Notes under the pieces: model-generated | Database searches by the model: none | The model's input: the letters and a program-made list of their open reading frames with translations, nothing else | What the model was told of the DNA's origin: nothing | Translations under genes and position numbers: made by a program | Assembly (NCBI GenBank): GCA_964420145.1 | Contig: CAYQRB010000010.1 | Location: 1 to 29,228, forward strand | Source: JAJTYI01 sp964420145 | Lineage (GTDB): Bacteria; Patescibacteriota; Dojkabacteria; B142; OLB20 | Reading direction: 5' to 3' | Length of the DNA stretch: 29,228 bases | In this document: piece by piece, positions 16,377 through 21,483 of the stretch | Layout: each line of letters opens with the position of its first letter | Numbering within the stretch: the stretch's first letter is position 1

Positions 16377-16390
16377 GGTGAAAAAAATAA

Positions 16391-16396
16391 ATTATA
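16391..16396 (-). promoter_or_regulatory. -10 element for the ABC transporter genes
   Basis: TATAAT on the minus strand, 14 bases before the ATG of the ATPase gene and 22 bases after the operator-like repeat. There is no good -35, as expected for an activator-dependent promoter. Confidence 0.5.
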
Positions 16397-16418
16397 AAAA
16401 TTACTTTAAAATAGTTTG

Positions 16419-16436
16419 GGTGAAATGTATGTGAAC
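16419..16436 (-). promoter_or_regulatory. operator-like direct repeat upstream of the ABC genes (copy 2)
   Basis: On the minus strand this reads GTTCACATACATTTCACC: two TTCAC half-sites exactly 11 bases apart. A matching 18-bp element with the same half-sites and spacing precedes the response regulator gene. OmpR/PhoB-family regulators bind direct repeats with 11-bp period (family knowledge), and the regulator next door is of that family. The element sits immediately after the regulator's stop codon and 42 bases before the ATPase start. Confidence 0.65.
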
Positions 16437-17102
16437 TTACTTAATCTGATATCCTTTACCGCGTACCGTGTGGATTAGGTCTTTGTTTTTGTCAATTTTT
16501 TGTCTTAATGTCTTGATATGAGTTTTTACTGTTTGAGAAAAACTATCCAACTCTTCATACCAAACATGTTCCATAAGTTCTTCAGCAGAAACAATCCGTC
16601 CTTTATTTCTAAGCAAATACTCTAAGACTCCGGTTTCTTTATTGCTAAGCATTATTTCTTCTTTAGTATTTACGTCGAAAATGATGTTTCTCTCCGGATA
16701 AATCTCATAATTTCCAAACTTTAGGATCTGTTCTTTGTTATTGCTACTTCTTTTAACTACCGCTCTTACTCTCGCAAGTAGTTCGGACAAATCGAAAGGC
16801 TTGGTGATGTAATCATCCGCCCCTACGCCAAAACCTTCGATTTTATTGTAAACTTGAGACCTAGCAGTAACCATAATTGTAGGAATATCACTGCCTTCCT
16901 CTTTTAATTTCTTTGATAAGCTGATCCCGTCAATTTCAGGGAGGTTCAGGTCTAGCAAAAGACAGTCATAGGAGTTTATGCGTATTTTCGATAATGCCTC
17001 TTTACCGTCTTCCGCAAGGTCTACAATAAAATTTCTTTTTTCTAAATATCTTTTTACTACTTTTCTGAGGGATTCCTCATCTTCTATATATAGTATTTTC
17101 AT
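16437..17102 (-). CDS. OmpR/PhoB-family response regulator
   Basis: From the ATG at 17102 the protein has 221 residues. The receiver domain has the acidic pocket in MKILYIEDEES, phosphoacceptor D51 in LLLDLNLPEIDG, T79 in MVTA and K101 in ITKPFD. A winged-helix DNA-binding domain occupies about 125-221 (ETGVLEYLLRNKGRIVSAEELMEHVW and TLRQKID, HTVRGKGYQI). The frame is open five codons further upstream, but the chosen start begins exactly at the family's first strand. It is the first gene of the module, preceded by an operator-like repeat at 17152-17169. Together with the second copy after its stop, this suggests it controls itself and the ABC/kinase genes. Confidence 0.95.
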   Translation of the reverse strand: MKILYIEDEESLRKVVKRYLEKRNFIVDLAEDGKEALSKIRINSYDCLLLDLNLPEIDGISLSKKLKEEGSDIPTIMVTARSQVYNKIEGFGVGADDYITKPFDLSELLARVRAVVKRSSNNKEQILKFGNYEIYPERNIIFDVNTKEEIMLSNKETGVLEYLLRNKGRIVSAEELMEHVWYEELDSFSQTVKTHIKTLRQKIDKNKDLIHTVRGKGYQIK

Positions 17103-17128
17103 ATATGAATTATACATAATAAATTAAT

Positions 17129-17134
17129 ATTATG
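17129..17134 (-). promoter_or_regulatory. candidate -10 (CATAAT) for the response regulator
   Basis: It lies 17 bases after the operator-like repeat and 26 bases before the ATG at 17102. A second TATAAT at 17114-17109 lies only 6 bases from the ATG and would give a leaderless transcript. Neither has a good -35. Confidence 0.35.
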
Positions 17135-17151
17135 TAGGATAAATGATATGT

Positions 17152-17169
17152 GGTGAAATGGGAGTGAAC
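17152..17169 (-). promoter_or_regulatory. operator-like direct repeat upstream of the response regulator (copy 1)
   Basis: Minus strand GTTCACTCCCATTTCACC: TTCAC twice with an 11-base period, identical to copy 2 at 14 of 18 positions, with all differences in the spacer. It lies 49 bases before the regulator start; copy 2 lies 42 bases before the ATPase start. The arrangement predicts autoregulation. Confidence 0.65.
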
Positions 17170-17195
17170 GGGTCGGGGAATAAAATAAGTAGGAC

Positions 17196-17465
17196 TTACT
17201 GATAATCTATCCTATCCCTGATCCTTCCGTTTTTACGATGTATAAATAGGGATGTTTTATTCCTCTTTGCAATATCAGAGGCAAAATCTGTAGCTTCTTG
17301 TTGTTTACCAAATACTTTTGTGGCTTTGTCAGCTCCTGCACGTTTAACTATCCAAGAACCTTCCTTAGGTAGAACGTGTTGACTTTTACTACCTTGTTTT
17401 ACAGCCTTCTTGTAAGATTTTATTTGTGGATGGTTTTGGTTAGTTTCGTATTTTATTTTTTTCAT
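17196..17465 (-). CDS. DUF2188 protein
   Basis: The 89-residue basic protein has the DUF2188 pattern: HVLPKEGSWIVKRAGADKATKVFGKQ, then EATDFASDIAKRN, and a closing LFIHRKNGRIRDRIDY. The family is small and of unknown function, common in bacteria and phages. It follows the P-loop kinase gene by 24 bases on the same strand and ends 26 bases before operator copy 1, so it is probably a separate unit from the two-component genes. The N-terminal 30 residues are Lys/Gln-rich and not part of the core domain. Confidence 0.82.
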   Translation of the reverse strand: MKKIKYETNQNHPQIKSYKKAVKQGSKSQHVLPKEGSWIVKRAGADKATKVFGKQQEATDFASDIAKRNKTSLFIHRKNGRIRDRIDYQ

Positions 17466-17489
17466 TTTTAGATAACAAAAATGTTTTTA

Positions 17490-18080
17490 TTACAGTTGAT
17501 TTATTATATCAGGTTCCGACAACTGTATGTTTTTTAAGAAATTTGAAAATTCTTTTTTGGAAGCAAATTTTAATCTTTCAAAAGTCATTATCTCTTCCTC
17601 AGTATAAGAGCTTTCAATTATTTCCACTTTAATATCAGGATAATTTTTTACTATCCACAATAGAGTTTCTCTGGAACCAGAATGTGTACGATAAAAATGA
17701 TCATCACTAAATTTACGATCACGATGCAGGAAAGCGATAAAAGCCCTAGTCAGCCTGTCTGGGATAACCGAATATATCTCAGGTGTTTTATGAGCTTTTA
17801 ATATTCTTTTTATCTTTATTTCAGCACCTTTGATAGTAGACAAAGTAGTGTCAAAGATTATCGCTGGTTCATCTGACAAATGTGTAAGGACAAATTCGGT
17901 CTTTCCTGAGGCGGAGCCACCATTCATCAGGATAACTTTGTTTAAATCGCTTGTCTTTAATATTTTAGTAAATTCTTTATCTGCGAGCTTCGCTGACTTT
18001 CTATGAAAATCTTCTGCTTGATCCGGAGAATAATCCGAGAAGGTCTTTTTTATCTTGTCTGAGGATATTATTGTCGCCAT
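17490..18080 (-). CDS. P-loop kinase, zeta-toxin-like
   Basis: The 196-residue protein starts with a helical region (YSPDQAEDFHRKSAKLADKEF), then VILMNGGSASGKTEF, a clear Walker A (residues 54-61), FDTTLS and a basic segment around IKIKRILKAH and IPDRLTRAFI. This order, especially the HRKSA...A helix just before the P-loop, resembles zeta toxins and related P-loop kinases that phosphorylate UDP-sugars. No antitoxin-like epsilon gene is present. The preceding partner is a broken HAD gene 6 bases upstream. It could equally be a small nucleoside or metabolite kinase. Confidence 0.6.
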   Translation of the reverse strand: MATIISSDKIKKTFSDYSPDQAEDFHRKSAKLADKEFTKILKTSDLNKVILMNGGSASGKTEFVLTHLSDEPAIIFDTTLSTIKGAEIKIKRILKAHKTPEIYSVIPDRLTRAFIAFLHRDRKFSDDHFYRTHSGSRETLLWIVKNYPDIKVEIIESSYTEEEIMTFERLKFASKKEFSNFLKNIQLSEPDIINQL

Positions 18081-18086
18081 TTTTGG

Positions 18087-18489
18087 TTATTTAATTCTAT
18101 TAAATAATTCAACACTCAACTCCTCCGCTTTCAGAGGATCATACAAAAATGTCTGCCAGTCTAATTTCTCAGCATGAACTAACTTGCTTTCCGAATTATC
18201 AACAAATAAAATTTCCTCCGGATTCTCAATCTTGCACAATTTTTGTGCTAACTTAAAAATCTCAGGTCCGTTTTTCTGTAATTTCACCACAGAACTATCA
18301 ACCACAACGTCCCAATCAATATCATAAGTACCTTCTGTCTTCATATTTATCCCACACTTTGTTGAATCTATCTATGTTGGTGCTATTTACACCCATAGCT
18401 GATCTTAGTTCTTCCCATTTTTTAGTCTCTGAAAAATCTAGAAGGACTACACCACCGACATCGGAGTAGATGAATTTTGGTTTTTTCAT
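18087..18489 (-). pseudogene. HAD-superfamily hydrolase, frameshifted and internally deleted
   Basis: Two overlapping frames carry the two ends of one HAD protein. The first (18489-18322, 55 residues) starts MKKPKFIYSDVGGVVLLDFS, the DxGGV motif I region, and runs to FNKVWDKYED before a stop. The second (to 18087) continues with DIDWDVVVDSSVVKLQK, PEIFKLAQKLC and EILFVDNSESKLVHAEKL (motifs III and IV). The frames would join by one extra base near 18333. Even joined, only about 130 residues remain. The cap domain and the motif II strand, which lie between these parts in ordinary HAD proteins of about 200 residues, are missing. I therefore read it as a degraded gene upstream of the zeta-like kinase. 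Confidence 0.7.
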
Positions 18490-18499
18490 ATTAGTTTAC

Positions 18500-18529
18500 T
18501 TGTCTTAATTTATATAACCATGATATAGT
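18500..18529 (+). promoter_or_regulatory. promoter of the SAM methyltransferase gene
   Basis: TTGTCT (-35) and TATAGT (-10) are separated by 18 bases. The -10 ends 20 bases before the ATG. Between the two lies a small palindrome, TTGAA-TT-TTCAA (18535-18546), covering the expected transcription start; a regulator site is possible. Confidence 0.55.
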
Positions 18530-18549
18530 TAAGTTTTGAATTTTCAAAC

Positions 18550-19611
18550 ATGTATGATACCTACTACGCACGAATGTATATAGAGAGAACACTTTATTCT
18601 CCATATACAGTATATAAAAATGAAACCATTGCGGCAATTCTAGGTAATTTTGAGCCAAAACCGCAAGTTGTATTAGATATTGGTGGAAATGTTGCAGGCA
18701 TAATTAAGCTACCAGGTTCTTTACGATACCAACTTGAAAAACAGGGGATAGAATATGCCGGACTTGACCTTAGTTACTCATACTTTGACCCGCAATTTGC
18801 AAGAAGTCTTGATCTACCCGAACATGAAATTTACAGCGATGTCAGAGGGATTGTTGGAGATGCCCTAAATTTACCGATAGCCGAAGAGAGTAATTTTGAT
18901 ACTGTAGTATGTGCTGACGTAATTGAGCATATAGGAAATCCAGCTCAGGCGTTGGAAGAGATATACAGAATTTTACCTGTTGATGGAAAGGCGATCATAA
19001 TAGTTCCATCTCTTTATAAACTTGATTCGGCCCATCTTCCGCATATTTCAGGAAAGAGGTTCTCAACACACGAAAACAGATTAACTAATTCAAAATGGGT
19101 AGATATGATAGAGTCCGCAAATTTTAGAGTGAATGATTCCCTAAGTAGGCCAGTTGGTATTGCCTCAGGATTACTATACTTAAGCTGGCTAAACCCAGAT
19201 TATGTCCCTAGTCGGGTAGATGCAAATAGTCCAGAAGTATTCAGTACTGAAGCAGAATTATTTAAAGCTGTTAAGAGGAATGTATCACAGATTGATCCTG
19301 AAATAGATCCTTTAATCTCATCAGATCCTGAAATTGCGAATCACTTATTAGAATTATTATGTACCGGAAATATCCAAGAAATTATGGAAGTAGTCAAAGG
19401 ATACTGTTTAAACTCCACAACTTTTCAGGCAATACCCGGAGGAGCCAATAGCTTGAATGAGTTTGTTACTAGATTTGAATCGTCCAATATAGACCACAGA
19501 ACCCTGGAAGCCTTCACGCAAACATTCCACCAAGTCAGAGGGGATTCTGGACAAACGGCAGTGAATTTCTTGGGAAACTCCACACTATTAGTGTTAAACA
19601 AAAGTCGATGA
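18550..19611 (+). CDS. class I SAM-dependent methyltransferase
   Basis: The 353-residue protein has a methyltransferase core in its first half: VVLDIGGNVAG (motif I, D43), AGLDLSYSYFDP, GDALNLPI, then FDTVVCADVIEHIGNPAQALEEIYRIL and DGKAIIIVPS, the pattern of Methyltransf_11/UbiE-like enzymes. Residues about 225-353 form an extra C-terminal region rich in Glu/Asp/Ser that I do not recognise. The substrate is unknown. The gene has its own promoter, points away from the HAD/kinase unit, and shares no operon with its neighbours. Confidence 0.82.
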   Translation: MYDTYYARMYIERTLYSPYTVYKNETIAAILGNFEPKPQVVLDIGGNVAGIIKLPGSLRYQLEKQGIEYAGLDLSYSYFDPQFARSLDLPEHEIYSDVRGIVGDALNLPIAEESNFDTVVCADVIEHIGNPAQALEEIYRILPVDGKAIIIVPSLYKLDSAHLPHISGKRFSTHENRLTNSKWVDMIESANFRVNDSLSRPVGIASGLLYLSWLNPDYVPSRVDANSPEVFSTEAELFKAVKRNVSQIDPEIDPLISSDPEIANHLLELLCTGNIQEIMEVVKGYCLNSTTFQAIPGGANSLNEFVTRFESSNIDHRTLEAFTQTFHQVRGDSGQTAVNFLGNSTLLVLNKSR

Positions 19612-19676
19612 GAAAATAACCGGTTGGAGGGATATGATTAAGTTCTGTCTTAACCTGATATTGCTTACACAAAAAA

Positions 19677-19747
19677 GCGGGACCGACGAGATTCGAACTC
19701 GCGACCTCCCCGACTGAAAGTCGGGGTGCTCCTAATCAATTGATCTA
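19677..19747 (-). pseudogene. tRNA-Glu-like pseudogene lacking the 5' acceptor strand
   Basis: On the minus strand a degenerate D arm is followed by an anticodon arm with TTC (Glu) in the loop CTTTCAG. The variable loop, T arm and 3' acceptor are identical to those of the neighbouring tRNA-Asp. The expected 5' acceptor strand is absent (an AT-rich sequence stands there), and the anticodon arm is two bases longer than standard. It cannot fold as a normal tRNA. Confidence 0.65.
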
Positions 19748-19767
19748 GAAGTTTATAAATAAAAAAG

Positions 19768-19841
19768 CGGGACCGACGAGATTCGAACTCGCGACCTCTC
19801 GCGTGACAGGCGAGTGCTCTAACCAATTGAGCTACGATCCC
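19768..19841 (-). tRNA. tRNA-Asp (GTC)
   Basis: This is a complete cloverleaf on the minus strand. The acceptor GGGATCG pairs with CGGTCCC, T8-A9 is present, the D stem is GCTC/GAGC, and the anticodon stem CTCGC/GCGAG surrounds CTGTCAC with anticodon GTC. The T loop is TTCGAAT. The discriminator base is G, as expected for Asp. CCA is not encoded; a C and six T follow. Its first ten bases also encode the end of the upstream GIY-YIG reading frame. Confidence 0.92.
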
Positions 19842-20086
19842 GCTTTTTTATCTATCAAATTTTGTAAGAACACATGACTCTTTTGTTTCTTCAGCCACTT
19901 TTCGTATTTCATGGCTTCACTTTTAGTTGTAAACTCTCTACTATATTCCAATTTGAAGGGCAATCTATTCTTTGTTGCTCTTTCCCTTCCTTGATTATGT
20001 CTCAAAAACCTTTCTTCCAGATCAGCAGTATAACCTATATAATACTTCTGATCTTTTAAACTTTTCAAAATATATACATTAAACAT
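19832..20086 (-). CDS. small GIY-YIG nuclease-family protein
   Basis: The 84-residue protein starts MFNVYILKSLKDQKYYIGYT, giving the paired VYI and YIG motifs. The conserved Arg follows in DLEERFLRHNQG, then the Asn/Arg-rich segment and a Glu in AMKYEKWLKKQK. It is a complete member of the UvrC-like small GIY-YIG family, DNA nucleases of largely unknown role. It lies between two incomplete tRNA-Glu-like copies, and its stop codon TAG is formed by bases 8-10 of tRNA-Asp, so gene and tRNA overlap by ten bases. The start is 18 bases after the upstream tRNA fragment. It is probably transcribed from the tRNA promoter. Confidence 0.88.
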   Translation of the reverse strand: MFNVYILKSLKDQKYYIGYTADLEERFLRHNQGRERATKNRLPFKLEYSREFTTKSEAMKYEKWLKKQKSHVFLQNLIDKKAGS

Positions 20087-20104
20087 TTTATAATCTTCAA
20101 CTGA

Positions 20105-20156
20105 CGACCTCCCCGACTGAAAGTCGGGGTACTCTAACCAATTGAGCTACGATCCC
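20105..20156 (-). pseudogene. tRNA-Glu-like 5' fragment, broken before the T arm
   Basis: On the minus strand it has an intact 5' acceptor (GGGATCG), T8-A9, D arm and the same TTC-containing, two-base-extended anticodon arm as the 3' fragment at 19677. The match to tRNA stops after AGGTCG. The next 18 bases are a degenerate T-arm-like sequence leading into the GIY-YIG start. The sequence is nearly identical to tRNA-Asp in the acceptor and D arm, so the copies arose by duplication. Confidence 0.65.
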
Positions 20157-20167
20157 ACTTTTTATCT

Positions 20168-20180
20168 ACTTAGGCTAAGT
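20168..20180. repeat. short palindrome ACTTAG-G-CTAAGT
   Basis: A perfect interrupted palindrome between the tRNA promoter and the 5' tRNA fragment. It could be a regulator site or a processing hairpin in the transcript. Confidence 0.35.
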
Positions 20181-20195
20181 TTTCAAAGACTATTG

Positions 20196-20204
20196 ATTAT
20201 AGCA
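20196..20204 (-). promoter_or_regulatory. extended -10 promoter for the tRNA/GIY-YIG unit
   Basis: Minus strand TGCTATAAT, an extended -10. Transcription would start near 20189, about 33 bases before the tRNA-Glu-like fragment, and run through the GIY-YIG gene and tRNA-Asp. It appears to be the original tRNA promoter now serving the whole unit. Confidence 0.55.
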
Positions 20205-20284
20205 AAATAGTGAGGTTGCTTAAATAGGGATTGGAATTATTTAGTTTTGATCATTACAAAACTACTACACTCTATAAAAAAAAC

Positions 20285-20293
20285 TGCTATAAT
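20285..20293 (+). promoter_or_regulatory. extended -10 promoter of the membrane protein gene
   Basis: TGCTATAAT with the -10 ending 21 bases before the ATG at 20315. No good -35 is present, as is usual with extended -10 promoters. Confidence 0.6.
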
Positions 20294-20314
20294 CACACCA
20301 ATCTTATATACAAA

Positions 20315-21421
20315 ATGGACACAGACTTAATAATCTTTTTGCTAGTAATAGGTGGTAGGTTTCTAATTCCCCTTTTAATATTCCGTTACCCTCTACCTGG
20401 TATTTTACTTGCGCTTATACTTGATGGAGTTGATCAGACAATTTTCCAGCTATTTACAGATTTACCACTTGATGGCTATCAGAGTTATGATAAAGCACTA
20501 GATATTTATTACCTAACACTTGCCTATATCTCTACTTTTCGCAACTGGACCAACAAATCAGCATTTGAGGTTAGTAGGTTTCTTTTCTACTATCGTATGA
20601 TAGGTACGACCTTGTATGAGTTCTTACGGGCAGGATTAGTATTACTTATATTTCCCAATACCTTTGAATACTTCTTTATTTTCTATGAAATCGTTCGCTT
20701 GAGATGGAATCCTGATAGACTGACTAAAAAGAAACTCATCTCTGTAGCAGGGGCTATCTGGATTCTCATAAAACTTCCACAAGAATACTGGATACATATA
20801 GCCAAACTAGATACCACAGATATGTTAAAAGAACATATCTTTCATGTTCCCCTTGACGCAGGTGTAAATGAAATCATATCTCAAAATCCCTGGGTAGTCC
20901 CAGTCCTACTAGTCATAGCTATTGTGGTATTTGCAGGAGTAAAACTACTCCTCAAAAAGCTTCCATCTCCTGATTGGAAGCTACACTTTGATGTGGACAA
21001 AAACCTAGATAACCACAAGCTCAAGATAGCGAACAAACCAGCTCGTATCTCGTGGGAGAACAAAGAGTTAGTTGAGAAAGTCATTATGGTTTCTCTGATA
21101 AGCATTATCTTCACTCAAATGTTACCCCATGTGGAGACAACAGGATTAAGGGTAGTATTTCTGGTACTGACGCTAGTTTTATCCAATACAATTATAAACA
21201 ACTGGTTAGTTGGCGGTGGTTTGAAATGGGAATCTGTAGGAAAAGAATTCGTAGTTATGGGATTAGTAAACTATGGGCTTCTGCTTACTTATGTTGGAAT
21301 GTTAGGATATATAGATGGAATCCCCAATATACTTACAGTTTTGTTTTTCACACTACTTGTTACCTTACTTGTAACTCTATATAACAGGTACAGGAAAATT
21401 CATAATGCACGGTTTGCGTGA
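20315..21421 (+). CDS. multi-pass membrane protein of unknown function
   Basis: I chose the ATG at 20315 because an extended -10 lies 21 bases before it; the frame is open 28 codons upstream, but that part contains the promoter. The resulting 368-residue protein has about seven or eight hydrophobic segments: two in the first 45 residues, others near 105-125, 195-215 and 265-285, and several to the end. A soluble, charged loop follows KLLLKKLPSPDW. No enzymatic motif is recognised. An early aspartate in GILLALILDGVDQTIFQ and the STFRNWTNKSAFEVSRFLFYYRMIGT segment look conserved in character. It is isolated between the tRNA unit and the kinase-like gene and converges on the latter. Confidence 0.6.
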   Translation: MDTDLIIFLLVIGGRFLIPLLIFRYPLPGILLALILDGVDQTIFQLFTDLPLDGYQSYDKALDIYYLTLAYISTFRNWTNKSAFEVSRFLFYYRMIGTTLYEFLRAGLVLLIFPNTFEYFFIFYEIVRLRWNPDRLTKKKLISVAGAIWILIKLPQEYWIHIAKLDTTDMLKEHIFHVPLDAGVNEIISQNPWVVPVLLVIAIVVFAGVKLLLKKLPSPDWKLHFDVDKNLDNHKLKIANKPARISWENKELVEKVIMVSLISIIFTQMLPHVETTGLRVVFLVLTLVLSNTIINNWLVGGGLKWESVGKEFVVMGLVNYGLLLTYVGMLGYIDGIPNILTVLFFTLLVTLLVTLYNRYRKIHNARFA

Positions 21422-21483
21422 AAATAGATTAAGACAAATACGGGAATTATCAGTTTGGGGACTAAATATATTTTCAATTACTA

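Noticed and set aside
19767..19843. tRNA-Asp with a wrong discriminator base (T73)
   Set aside because: This came from setting the acceptor two bases too far out. With T8-A9 placed correctly, the acceptor is GGGATCG/CGGTCCC and the discriminator is the expected G.
20231..20314. Upstream 28-residue extension of the membrane protein
   Set aside because: It contains the extended -10 promoter TGCTATAAT, and the chosen ATG sits at the usual distance from it.
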